Counted from the first letter of the stretch, positions 11,918 to 23,927 are shown. The stretch: 47,500 bases of DNA from Neocallimastix lanati (nom. inval.) (GCA_016946835.1 JACVTC010000013.1:1545001-1592500); one strand, 5' to 3'. Numbers and translations: made by a program. The notes: generated from the sequence alone by a model not told the origin.

Positions 11918-12600
11918 AAAATACAAAAAAAAAAAAAATAACAAATACGAAATTCTAATTCATAAAACATAAAACAAAAAAATAAAATAAATAAATTATA
12001 TATAAAAAAGCAAAAAAGTATAGAAATTTTTTAATAAAATAAAAAAGAAAAAAAGAAAAAAAATATATATATATATATATATTTTTTACTAATAGATATA
12101 AATTATTAATAGAAAAGTATAAATATATATATACTATTTATGTAACAACAAAACGAAATTAATAATAATAAAAAATAAAAATAAAAATAAAATTTTAATT
12201 AAAAATGAAAAAAAAAAAAAATAAATAAATATATATCTATAAATATATATTTTAATGTTCATTGAATTCCTTATTCATTAAAAAAATAAAAAAAGTATTA
12301 TTCAATTAATTAATAATTATTAATTATTATTTATTATTCAATTATTTATTATTCATAATTTATTATATTCTTTATTCTTTATCATTAATAATTAGTTATA
12401 TATTATTTATTAATTATAATTATTTATTATATATTATTACTTCTTTTTAATTATTTATTGTTTATTCTTCATTATCTATTTATTTATTTATTTTTTTTAT
12501 TTATTTACTTTTTAATTAAATTAAATTAGGCTCAAATAAGATATTAATAAATTATTAATATTAATATCTTATTTTACAAATTTATTTATTTAAATTATTA
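11918..12600. other. B-C spacer: conserved 3' flank and AT repeats
   Basis: Near-copy of the C-D spacer, including tgttcattgaattccttatt, ATT-rich minisatellite and (TTTA)n. A 14-bp inverted repeat (aataagatattaat ... attaatatcttatt) near 12535-12572 is shared only with the spacer before gene D and is missing before A and B. No gene is seen. Confidence 0.6.
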
Positions 12601-12735
12601 TTTTTTAAAGTTTTTATGGATTTTATGGATTTTTCTATAGTATGTAGCCTTGTATTAGTACTCAAATTAAAATTTCATTTTGAAGGATGTCGGTGATAAA
12701 GTGAAACCTATAAATAGAGAATAAAACCTTTTATA
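12601..12735 (+). promoter_or_regulatory. Conserved core promoter of gene C
   Basis: Shared block with gaaggatgtcggtgataaag, then tataaatag at 12709-12717 as TATA box (one base different from its sisters) and agaataaaac. The ATG is about 261 bp downstream. Confidence 0.7.
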
Positions 12736-12890
12736 TTTTTTTTTCCTTTAAAAAAAATTTTAAAAAAAAAAAAAACATTAAAATTAAACAATAATATAAA
12801 TACATTAAAAAATATATTAAAAAATATATATTTTTTAATAAAATATAAAATAAATTATAATAAAAAATATTAACAATATATATATATATA

Positions 12891-12931
<41 letters not shown>

Positions 12932-12969
12932 ATTATTAAATCATATGTATATATATAAAAAGAAGAAAA

Positions 12970-13448
12970 ATGGGTATTCGTTTTCCAAAAATTAACAGAT
13001 GTTTATGCTGTTGCTGGGTGGACTTTTATACTGCCATTAAAGGTTGTACCATGTTATTGACTGTAAGTGTTTGATTTATAAATATTAAATCAATATTAAC
13101 ATAAAAAAAAAAAAAAAATCTTAGAAAAAGTTAACATAAATTTGTATTTTTTTTTTTTTTTTTTTAATAAAAAATAAGGTATTTACTGATATATAATAAC
13201 AATAAAACTATTTTTTTTTATAGATATTATATGGTATCATAATGCTTTTTTCTTTCGCAATTGTTCCCGTATTTATTTGTATAGCTCCTTTATTTATTTC
13301 ATTCATTTTATTAACTATTGGAATATATAATGTATGAATAAAATAGTATTTTATACATATTTAACAATTAAAAAAAATGTTTAGTATAAAATTATGGAAA
13401 AGAAAATATAAATATTTTATTAAATAAAATAATTAATAAATAATATTT

Positions 13449-13504
<56 letters not shown>

Positions 13505-13853
13505 TTTTTATTTAAAATAGGGAAAATTATCCTTCATGGAACAATTTATTATTGTATACTTTATTAAACTTTTTTTTCAAGGAATAATAATTATTATTGG
13601 ATTATTTGCAGCCACATTCATCGATAGTAGATATATAATCGGTACCTATAATTCAGAAAGAATAGTATTCGTAAAAGTTATTTTCTTTATCCTTTTAATT
13701 TATGGTTTAGAAGTAATTTTTTATTATTATTATTATTATATTAATAAGATAGATATAAAAAGGAAGTATATATATATATATATTTTTTTTTTCATGAAAA
13801 TTGATTATTAATAAATTTTTTTTTTTTTTGCCTTTATTTTTTAATATTATATA

Positions 13854-13892
<39 letters not shown>

Positions 13893-14006
13893 TAGATTTA
13901 CTACTACATCTGTGTTGGTTCTTACACCCAATTTTTTGCTGAAGAGATTGAAAAGAGTAATGAAGCTAGAAAATTAGAAAGTAATGAAAACGAAATAAAA
14001 TCATAA
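12970..14006 (+). CDS. Gene C: tetraspan membrane protein (167 aa, 4 exons)
   Basis: Exons 12970-13062, 13224-13331, 13521-13712 and 13896-14006, all phase 0 with gtaagt, gtatga and gtaatt donors. The Cys cluster is changed to C-L-C-C-C-W followed by V-D, so one Cys and the usual Met are lost. Four hydrophobic segments are kept. The loop between helices 3 and 4 is DSRYIIGTYNSER, different from A and B. GKLSFMEQF opens exon 3, and the tail is identical to that of B. Exon 1 and intron 1 match gene D exactly apart from homopolymer lengths, while exons 2 and 3 differ from D at 22 codons, all changing the amino acid. Function unknown. Confidence 0.85.
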
Positions 14007-14734
14007 AAAATACAAAAAAAAAAAAAAATAACAAATACAAAATTCAAATTCATAAAACATAAAACAAAAAAAATAAATTATATATAAAAAAATATAGAAA
14101 TTTTTTAATAAAATAAAAAAAAAAAAGAAAAAATAAATATATATAATATATATATATATATTACTAACAAATATAAATTATTAATAGAAAAGTATAAATA
14201 TATATATACTATTTATGTAACAACAAAACGAAATTAATAATAATAAAAATAAAAATAAAATTTTAATTAATGAAAAAAAAAAAAAAAAAAAATTAAATAT
14301 ATATCTATATATATATTTTAATGTTCATTGAATTCCTTATTCATTAAAAAAAAAAAAATAAAAAATAAATAAGTATTATTCAATAAATTATTAATTATTA
14401 ATTATTATTTATTATTCAATTATTTATTATTCATTATTTATTATATTCTTTATTCTTTATTCTTTATTCTTTATTCTTTATTCTTTATCATTAATTATTA
14501 GTTATATATTAATAATTATAATTATTTATTACATATTATTACTTCCTATTAATTATTTATTGTTTATTCTTTATTATCTATTTATGTAAATAAATAAAAA
14601 AAAAAAAAATAAATAAATAATTAAATTTTTATTTATTTACTTTTTAATTAAATTAAATTAGACTTAAATAAGATATTAATAAATTATTAATATTAATATC
14701 TTATTTTACAAATTTATTTATTTAAATTATTATT
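14007..14734. other. C-D spacer: conserved 3' flank and AT repeats
   Basis: Near-copy of the B-C spacer. It additionally carries about five tandem ttattctttattc-type decamers near 14450-14487 and the same 14-bp inverted repeat (near 14668-14706). No gene is seen. Confidence 0.6.
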
Positions 14735-14865
14735 TTTTAAAGTTTTTATGGATTTTATGGATTTTTCTATAGTATGTAGCCTTGTATTAGTACTCAAATT
14801 AAAATTTCATTTTGAAGGATGTCTGTGATAAAGTGAAACCTATAAAAAGAGAATAAAACCTTTTA
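14735..14865 (+). promoter_or_regulatory. Conserved core promoter of gene D
   Basis: Shared block with gaaggatgtctgtgataaag, then tataaaaag at 14841-14849 as TATA box and agaataaaac. The ATG is 261 bp downstream, the same spacing as for gene C. Confidence 0.7.
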
Positions 14866-15022
14866 TATTTTTTTTTTTTTTCTTTAAAAAAATTTTAAAA
14901 AAAAAAACATTAAAATTAAACAATAATATAAATACATTAATAAATATATTAAAAAATATATATTTTTTAATAAAATATAAAATAAATTATAATAAAAAAT
15001 ATTAACAATATATATATATATA

Positions 15023-15063
<41 letters not shown>

Positions 15064-15101
15064 ATTATTAAATCATATGTATATATATAAAAAGAAGAAA
15101 A

Positions 15102-15815
15102 ATGGGTATTCGTTTTCCAAAAATTAACAGATGTTTATGCTGTTGCTGGGTGGACTTTTATACTGCCATTAAAGGTTGTACCATGTTATTGACTGTAAGT
15201 GTTTGATTTATAAATATTAAATCAATATTAACATAAAAAAAAAAAAATCTTAGAAAAAGTTAACATAAATTTGTATTTTTTTTTTTTTTTTTTAATAAAA
15301 AATAAGGTATTTACTGATATATAATAACAATAAAACTATTTTTTTTTTATAGATGTTATATGGTATCATAACAATTTTTTCTTTCGTAGATGTTGCGGTA
15401 TTTGCTTGTATAGCTCCTTTATTTATTTCATTCATTTTCTTATCTATTGGAATATATAATGTATGAATAAAATAGTATTCTATACATATTTAACAATTAA
15501 AAAAAAAATGTTTAGTATAAAATTATGGAAAAGAAAATATAAATATTTTATTAAATAAAATAATTAATAAATAATATTTAAAATTATATAAAAAAAAAAA
15601 AATTTTTTTTTTTTTTAAAATAGGGAAAATTATCCTTCATGGAACAATTTATTATTATATACTTTGTTAAACTTTTTATTCAAGGAATAATAATTACTAT
15701 TGGATTACTTGCAGCCACATTCATCGATGGTACATCTATAATCGGTGACTATTCAGAAAGAGTAGTATTCGTAATAGTTATTTTCTTTATCCTTTTTATT
15801 TATGGTTTAGCAGTA

Positions 15816-15855
<40 letters not shown>

Positions 15856-16098
15856 TAATTAAGATAGATATAAAAAGAAAGTATATATTTATATTTTTTT
15901 TTTCATGAAAATTGATTATTAATAATTTTTTTTTTTTTTTGCCTTTATTTTTTAATATTATATATTTATATATATAATAATAATAATTAGATTTACTACT
16001 ACATCTGTGTTGGTTCTTACACCCAATTTTTTGCTGAAGAGATTAAAAAGAGTAATGAAGCTAGAAAATTAGAAAGTAATGGAAACAAAATAAAATAA
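15102..16098 (+). CDS. Gene D: tetraspan membrane protein (165 aa, 4 exons)
   Basis: Exons 15102-15194, 15353-15460, 15624-15812 and 15991-16098, all phase 0. Exon 1 is base-for-base the same as gene C, including C-L-C-C-C-W. Exon 2 carries an Asp in helix 1/2 (FSFVDVAVF) that C lacks. The loop between helices 3 and 4 is DGTSIIGDYSER, one codon shorter than in C. Exon 3 ends Gly-Leu-Ala where A, B and C have Gly-Leu-Glu. The tail is EARKLESNGNKIK, slightly altered and shorter. Last of the regular 2-kb tandem set. Function unknown. Confidence 0.85.
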
Positions 16099-16728
16099 TA
16101 ATAAAAAAAAAATAACAAATACAAAAATCAAATTCATAGAACATAAAAAAAAATAAATAAATAAATAAATAAATTATATATAAAAAAGTAAAGTATTGAT
16201 AAAATAAAAAAAAAAAAAAGAAAAAAAATAAATATATATATATAATTTTACAAATAAATACAAATTATTAATAGAAAAGTATAAATATATATATATATTA
16301 TTTATGTAACAATGAAACCAGTTAATAATAATAATAAAAGTAAAAATTTAATTAAAAATATAAATATATAATATATATTTATGTTTATTTATTTTTTATT
16401 TTTTATTATTATTATTATTATTATTTTTTAATAATTAAGGTATTAATTAAATATATATATATATATATATTATAAAATCTTTGAGTATATCCTATTCAAA
16501 TAGAAATTATGATTTTTTTTCACACAAAAAATCTTTGAAATTTCAATTTACCAATTATAATATTTCTCTTGGTTTTAGGAAGGGTTTTGTGGGAACTACA
16601 TCATTTCCTTTAGAGATGATACTTTTATTTTTTATTTTATTTTTTTTTTTTATTTCAATTAAATAGTTTTCGGTTGAATGAATTTCAATTCATATCATAA
16701 TACTATAATTATTTCAAAGAATACAGAG

Positions 16729-16769
<41 letters not shown>

Positions 16770-16955
16770 ATTCATTCCATAGGCAAATTGTCATTGTGGT
16801 TGATCTGGACTTAAGAAATTTGCCAAAACCCTACTTTCTTTCTTAACCTTTTCTTCTCACTTTTTCAATCACCTCCTTACATTAAAAGATCAAGTAAGGT
16901 CATGTTCTAGTATATATATGATACATTAACAAAATAAAATAATTTTATTTATTTA
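16099..16955. other. Intergenic, partly higher complexity, no gene recognised
   Basis: The first 280 bp are the conserved 3' flank of the family (tatttatgtaac near 16300). From 16480 to 16900 the base composition is less extreme. A 61-codon open stretch (16481-16666) and words such as ttgccaaaaccctacttt occur, split by a T28 run at 16733-16769. It may be a decayed gene or element, but no motif is recognisable. Confidence 0.45.
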
Positions 16956-16975
16956 TTGTTGATTGTTGTTATCAT

Positions 16976-17776
16976 TATTTTATTTTATTTTATTTTATTT
17001 TATTTTATTTTATTTTATTTTATTTTATTTTATTTTATTTTATTTTATTTTATTTTATTTTATTTTATTTTATTTTATTTTATTTTATTTTATTTTATTT
17101 TATTTTATTTTATTTTATTTTATTTTATTTTATTTTATTTTATTTTATTTTATTTTATTTTATTTTATTTTATTTTATTTTATTTTATTTTATTTTATTT
17201 TATTTTATTTTATTTTATTCAATCTGTACTTCATATTTATATTTCTACTATTTATTTTAATTTATTTTATTTTATTTTATTTTATTTTATTTTATTTTAT
17301 TTTATTCAATCTGTACTTCATATTTATATTTCTACTATTTATTTTAATTTATTTTATTTTATTTTATTTTATTTTATTTTATTTTATTTTATTTTATTTT
17401 ATTTTATTTTATTTTATTTTATTTTATTTTATTTTATTTTATTTTATTTTATTTTATTTTATTTTATTTTATTTTATTTTATTTTATTTTATTTTATTTT
17501 ATTTTATTTTATTTTATTTTATTTTATTTTATTTTATTTTATTTTATTTTATTTTATTTTATTCAATCTGTACTTCATATTTATATTTCTACTATTTATT
17601 TTAATTTATTTTATTTTATTTTATTTTATTTTATTTTATTTTATTTTATTCAATCTGTACTTCATATTTATATTTCTACTATTTATTTTAATTTATTTTA
17701 TTTTATTTTATTTTATTTTATTTTATTTTATTTTATTTTATTTTATTTTATTTTTTATTTTATTTTATTTTATTTT
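16976..17776. repeat. (TTTTA)n pentanucleotide array with four copies of one spacer
   Basis: About 800 bp of TTTTA units. Inside, a 42-base non-repeat word starting caatctgtacttcatattta occurs four times, beginning at 17220, 17307, 17564 and 17651. The copies are spaced 87, 257 and 87 bp apart, so a two-spacer block was duplicated as a unit of 344 bp. The Phe/Ile/Leu polymers in its open frames are repeat artefacts. Confidence 0.95.
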
Positions 17777-17984
17777 TTAATTAATCTTTCTTTCTTGAAC
17801 TATCAATTTTTCTATTATCCAAAAAAAAAAAAAAAAAAAAACACCAATTATATTTATTTTAATCCATTATATTATACAAAATAACATTTTTTGGATAATA
17901 AAAATATATATATATTTATTAATATTGAATATATAAAATAATTATTAAAAAATTTTATATATTTACTTTTCCTATTTTGCTTGC

Positions 17985-18020
<36 letters not shown>

Positions 18021-18340
18021 AAACTTAAATTTCATAATATAATTAAAATATAATTTATAATAGTATATAAATAATAAAATAAATAATTAAATAATAAAAT
18101 AATAAAATAATAAAATAAAAATAAAATAATAAAATAATAAACTAAATAATAAACTAATATAATAGAATAATAAATAAAAAAAAAAAAAAAAAAAGATAGA
18201 AAAGAAACATTTCTTCCGATAGCCAATAGCAATGGATGTAACCACAAATCTTTTTTATTTTATATAAAAAAAAAAAATCATTATTTACTATTAATAAAAG
18301 TTAAATAATAATATTATATAAATTATTTAATGATGAATTC

Positions 18341-18380
<40 letters not shown>

Positions 18381-18678
18381 TATAAAAATTTATGATTTTA
18401 TCAACTTTATATATTTTATGATAAAAATTACTAATGTTCAATAGATATAATTTTTACATTATATAATGTTAGATTCAAATATTAATATATTGATGTAACT
18501 TCTGGAACTTATATTAATTAATTGAACAACATACCGGTTTTGACCAATATTAACATCAAAACCATATCATTCATATCAGTTCATAGCTGTTATGACCATT
18601 TATTAATACAGGTTCCTAATGTAACCTATTTCGTTATGACATATACACATTCATAATTAACATATTCTATCAATTATT

Positions 18679-18710
<32 letters not shown>

Positions 18711-20387
18711 CTTATTTACTTATTTATATATTATATATTTAGTAAAAAATAAAAAAAAAAATACACAAAATAAATTAAAAGTTTAAATTTATATTTAATA
18801 TATATTTAATTTAATTTTAATTTATATAATTAATTTTTTTTTATGTTATACATAGATAAAACAATGTAAATTAAGATTTAAATTTGTGTAACATAATCTA
18901 AAATCTGTATTACATATAAAAAAAAGTACAAAATAGGATTTAAAAGGGTTTAAACAATATAAAAAAATAAAAAAAGTTTCAAAAAAAAAAAAAAAGAGCC
19001 AAAAAAAAAAAAATTTATTATTTTTAATCTTTTATTAAATATATTATTATATAAGTAGATATATGATTAAATTACCATATATATTTATATGTTACACATT
19101 TGAAATTAATAAATGATTAATAAATTTTAATTTTTTTTTTTTGTCTCTTTTTTTTTTTTTTTTTTTTTTTTATTTTTGAAACTTTTTTTTATTTTTTTTT
19201 TTGTATACTTTTTTTTTACATTTTTATATATATATATATATATATTTTTTTTTACTTTTTAACTTTTTTCTTTTGAATTTTTTTTTATACCTATTTTCTT
19301 TTAAACCTATTTTTTTTGTATACTTTTTTATATATATTTTTTTTTATATTTTTTATACCTATTTTTTTATACCTATTTTTATACATTTTTTTTTTACATT
19401 TTTTATACCTTTTTTTTTATATACCTTTTTTTTTCTTTTTTTTTTTACTTTGATTGGATCTGATAATAATAAAATCTTATGTATGCATTTTTAATATTAT
19501 TATATTAATGAAAATGAATCAAACTAAATTTAAAATTTGTCATAAAAATTATTATAAATAAAAAATGTATACATTTAAATATATGTATGTATACATGTAT
19601 AAATATATGTATGAATTTATTAATACAAATAAATTTTTATAATTCAAAAAAAAAAAAAAATTTAAAAATATTTCAATTAATAACAAGAATTTGAAAAGGA
19701 AAGAAGTCTCATTAATTAACTTGGGATAACCTTAAAATGATATGTTATAAATTATGAAACAATCAGTATACGATACGATGCTACTATTGTTTTTTTTTTT
19801 TTTTTTTTTTTAAAGTGACAAATTATTAATTAATAAAGAATTATTAATTCTATATAAATTTAAATATATATATTTATTAAAAAAAAATTGATATTATTAA
19901 ATCTAATATATATTAATTAAAAAAAAAAAAAAAAAAAATGTGGATTTTATTGTTTTGAAAAAGGTCCAATAAAATTTAAAGAAATCTATATACATATAAA
20001 ATATACTGTTAAATATTAATTAAAAGAGAAATTAAATCTATAATTATATTTAGAGGAGAGAAAATAAATGGTTAAGAGTTAAAAAAAGTCAAAAATCAAA
20101 CAAAAAAAAAATATTAAAATGACAGGAATATTATAAAACAAATTTTCTATTCAATATTTAATATTTTTATACTTTTTATAAACTTTTATACCATAAAATT
20201 AAAATGTATATTAAAAAAAAAAAATATTAAATAGTTTTATTAATAACTTTTATAGTATAAAACAAAAGTTTTCTATTAAAGCGTATATTAAAAAATAATA
20301 TCAAATACCTTTTATATCTATATTTATGATTTTATGATTTTATGATTTTATGAATACTATAAAATTAATAAACATTTGAAGTTTTTT

Positions 20388-20420
<33 letters not shown>

Positions 20421-20440
20421 CCTAAACCTTTTCATAGTTT
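17777..20440. other. AT-rich gene desert
   Basis: Homopolymers, (TTA)n (18343-18380), (TTTA)n (18684-18720) and T-rich runs near 19130-19450. A less AT-rich patch at 18530-18660 (for example cataccggttttgaccaata) may be relic sequence, but it carries no recognisable product. A tandem-like pair of blocks with ataaaacaaa and tattaaaaaa words lies at 20125-20310. No gene supported. Confidence 0.5.
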
Positions 20441-21173
20441 TATGTTTTAGTGTGATTTCATATTTAACATTTGATCTAATCTTAATATCAGCTTCAATCA
20501 TAAATTTATGTTTAATTTTTCATTTTAACATAAATATTAATATATTTATGTTTTTATGTAAAATTAATTTTTATATTTATTAAGGTTTATATATACATTG
20601 TATATTGTATATATTGTATATATATTGTATATTGTATATTGTATATCATTCGTCTTAAATTACATACCATCAATAGCATTGGCTAACTTTGACAAGTTTT
20701 TAATTTTTTAATTGGTTTTCTCTATTTGAAAAATGTCAAATATTCTTTGTTCTATTTGTTCGGATTTTTTGAAATTTCAAATATTATACTTTATAAATTC
20801 TCTTTTTTTTTTTTTTTCATCTTACGAAATTTCTAATTTTTATTTTTATTATAATAAATTTCCTGAATTTTTTTTTTTTTTTTTTATTTTGAAATTTTTA
20901 GGTCCTTAAAAGTTAATGTTAAATTTTTATTAGATTTCTATTTTAACATTTCTTGGCGATTTTTATTTTTTTTTCCATAATTAATTTTATTTCCTTTTTT
21001 TGTTAATACTTTTATTATTATTCTTTATTTATTTATTTATTTATGATAATAATTTTCTTTATTTCCTTTTTCTATTTCCAAAAAAAATATAAAATCTATC
21101 TATTCAATCACATATCTCCAATCTTCTCAGGGCAAGCGTCCATTTTATTTTAACTATTCTTCTTTCAACTTAA

Positions 21174-21478
21174 TTATTTAGGCGATGATTTAACACTATC
21201 ATTCATCAATTTGATTATTTGTTGTTTCTTAATTGGTTGTTCCTCAATAGCCATTTCTTTGTCAATTTTTGTAGTTATTTGTTTCTTAGTGGATGATTCC
21301 TCAATACTAGTTTCCTTTTCCACCTCATTTTTCAGTTATTTTTATTTCTAAAAATATCTTCTTCAGAAGGTACATCTGTAAATTTTAATTTGGTAGATTC
21401 TTGAATAATTTTCTCAATTTTAGGCTGAACAACCTCAGTAACTTCTGGATTAAACTTAATCTTTCATAGCGATTTTAA

Positions 21479-21520
<42 letters not shown>

Positions 21521-21990
21521 AAGCAACTATGACTGATTTTTCATCATAGTTTCTAAAAGTAGCTTCTTATACATTTTCTTCTACATTACGTTAAAGTAAA
21601 AACTTGAATGATGAACGTGGCAATTTCTTTGTTTCCACTTCATGTTCAATGATTTCTTCTTTTGATTTTTATAAAAACTTCGTCAACTTATCGTTCCATA
21701 ACTTTTTCTTTAACTGGGTTTTCAAATAATTCTTTATAAGCATTCCCAGTGATATATAGGGTTTTCTTTATTAATTCTAAAAAATGGATACGTAATAGTA
21801 CCATCAAAATCATTTATAGTTTTCCTATTTATATTCCAAAGACTTCATTCTTTTAGCTTCAATATTGTAAAATTATAAAAAATCTTTCTCGTTAGTGATA
21901 TTAAACTCAGATTTGAGAAAGTTCGTCTGTTCGTACCATGCATACATCCACATCCGGAGAACTTAATATAAATGATAAATTTTAAAACCA
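21174..21990 (-). pseudogene. Broken minus-strand gene for a charged, Lys/Glu-rich protein
   Basis: On the minus strand, shifting frames give coherent charged peptides from right to left: DVDVCMVRTDELSQI, ITNEKDFL, IEAKRMKSLEYK, TGNAYKELFENPVKEKVMER, HEVETKKLPRSSFKFLL, EVTEVVQPKIEKIIQES, SEEDIF, IEESSTKKQITTKIDKE and EEQPIKKQQIIKLMNDS. They end in VKSSPK and a TAA whose complement is at 21174-21176. A T39 run (21481-21519) and several one-base shifts break the frame. No domain is recognised; the style is that of a disordered charged tail. I infer a dead gene. Confidence 0.55.
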
Positions 21991-22489
21991 ACCGCCATAT
22001 AAATTTAGATTTGTTTTTTTTTTTAACCTAAATATTAATATATATTTTTTTATTTATATAATTAATATTTTGTATTTATTTTTTCTTTTTTTATATATAA
22101 TTAATATTTTGTATTTAAGATTTCATATATAATTAATTTTTTGTATTTCATATACAGTTTTTATTTCAATATTTTATTTATATCATTGAGTAATAAAAAA
22201 AAAAAAAAATTAATCACAATAAATTAATACCTCCCCCAAAAAATAAATAAATAAATAAATAAATAAATTAAAAAAAATAAAAAAATTAATACAAAAATTA
22301 ATACATATTAAAATAAATTAAATTTTATAAAAGAAAAAAAATAAATAAAATAATGATAATGAAAATGATAATAATAATAAAATAAAACTAATAATAAAAA
22401 TAAAACTAATAATAAAATTTTGTTAAATAATTAACAAACTATTTATTTTTTAGTTAATAAAACTTTTAATAATTATTATAAGGCTTAGA

Positions 22490-22606
22490 ATATTTTTTTT
22501 TTAAATTTTTTTTAAATTTTTTTTAAATTTTTTATAAATTTTTTTTTAAATTTTTTTTTTAAATTTTTTTTAAATTTTTTTTTTAAATTTTTTTTAAATT
22601 TTTTTT
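22490..22606. repeat. AAATTTTTTTT-type tandem repeat
   Basis: About eleven imperfect units of three A followed by seven to nine T, 10-12 bp each, in a row. This phased A/T alternation could give intrinsic bending (inference). No gene overlaps it. Confidence 0.85.
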
Positions 22607-22769
22607 AAAGTTGTTTAATATATTATATTAATATTGATATTATATTAACTCATTAAAATGAAATTTATATATCCTAAAATTGTTGTATTGCATATATATT
22701 ATATATTTTGGGTATTATTATTTATTTATTTATTTATTTATTTTTTAATTTTAATTTATTGAAAAAAGT

Positions 22770-22866
22770 CTGGAATATGGTGCAGTTAAAAGATCAAATA
22801 TTGTGCAACATTAAAAATGTTAAATGTTTCACAAAAAATTCTTTTTTAGGATTTATTAAATAAACT
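22770..22866 (+). repeat. Diverged third copy of the gene-upstream duplicated segment
   Basis: The words gaatatggtgcagttaaaag, atcaaatattgtgcaacatt and a following tt-rich ending line up with the last 100 bp of the segment at 7822-8223 and 25061-25671 (tatggtttagtcaaaaaatc, aagtattgtgtaatatt). It is clearly more diverged than those two. No family gene follows it directly. Confidence 0.55.
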
Positions 22867-23230
22867 TTAAATTAATGAGATTTACTATGGAAAAAAAAAA
22901 GTAAAACAAATATAAATATATATAAAAAAAAATTGAATAATATATTTATATTTAATATATTTTGATTTCAATTATCATTATATAATGTAAGGTGTATAAT
23001 TAACATATTCATAATTTAATAATATTATAATTATATAAACTTTAATTAATAATAAAATATAGTACATTAAATTTATATAAAAATAAATTATCTGTCATAT
23101 TATGAAATTATAAAATTAATCATAATTAAAATTGATTACATAAAAAATATTATTAAATGAAATAATTTTTTTTTTTAATAAAATTTATTAAAGTTTATTC
23201 CTAGTCATGAGAAAAAAAAAAAAAAAAAAT

Positions 23231-23645
23231 TCATTCTTTTATATTGTCTTTCCAGTTATTTTCATAATAGTGGTTAACACACATAAGATTTCTGCATTGA
23301 CCACCGCGACTACCTTCTGAATTTATATGGTGAAATTAATAAAATTTAGAGAATGTTTTTTCCAAATAGATGAAGTTAGTGTTCGCTCACCATGGTTTAA
23401 GTACTCTTGTAGTCCGATTATATAAATGCTAGTGCAGAGAGCACTTGATCTGAAAGAGAAATATTGTAGTTATTTCTACCTCAGTGATGATTCAAAAGAT
23501 CACTGATAAAGAATCTCGCTTTTAAAGAATCATGCTTAGGGAGAGGCTTCAGTCAACGCCGAAATGGTATGGTAAAGAATTTAATGAAAGACGGATATGT
23601 TTAAGGGAGAGACTGTAAGTCCTATGGTCTTCCTCTCCTATCTCA
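23231..23645. other. Higher-complexity island with hairpins and a minus-strand coding relic
   Basis: This 400-bp patch is far less AT-rich than its surroundings. On the minus strand, 23231-23320 reads a frame ending RGGQCRNLMCVNHYYENNW followed by KDNIKE and a stop, preceded after a frame break by LEKTFSKFY. That suggests the C-terminus of a dead protein gene I do not recognise. On either strand it can form short hairpins: tcagtgat/atcactga (23481-23488 with 23499-23506), agtgc/gcact near 23430, and a ggagagac/gtcttcctctcc pair near 23605-23635. A retroelement LTR or structured RNA is an alternative. Confidence 0.35.
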
Positions 23646-23894
23646 TTAATATCAGTCTAAAATAAAAAATAAAATAAAATAAAAAAAAATAAAAAAAAGA
23701 ATTAATTATATTTTATTGCATATTTTCTTGTTACATTTATTAATATTATTAAATTAATCTTTTTAGGGAATTTGATTCATTAATTCATTATTATTAAAAT
23801 AATTATATAAATTAATCATTTTTATATATTTTTAATAATTATTCACTTAGTTTTTTTTTTTTTTATTTTAAACTTTAGATTTTTCTGTTATCTG

Positions 23895-23927
<33 letters not shown>

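Noticed and set aside
16976-17776. CRISPR-like appearance of repeated spacers
   Set aside because: The repeats are a simple pentanucleotide and the four spacers are identical to each other, the reverse of a CRISPR array.
16956-17780. Long open frames of Phe/Ile/Leu/Tyr repeats
   Set aside because: A five-base repeat gives the same repeating peptide in all three frames; there is no gene signal.
18032-18247. 71-codon minus-strand open frame
   Set aside because: It consists mostly of AATAAAAT repeat and an A/T run; only the first few codons are non-repetitive.
23400-23470. Possible U2 snRNA on the minus strand (agatcaagtg word)
   Set aside because: Only about ten bases match. The branch-site pairing word GTAGTA and the conserved 5' end are missing.
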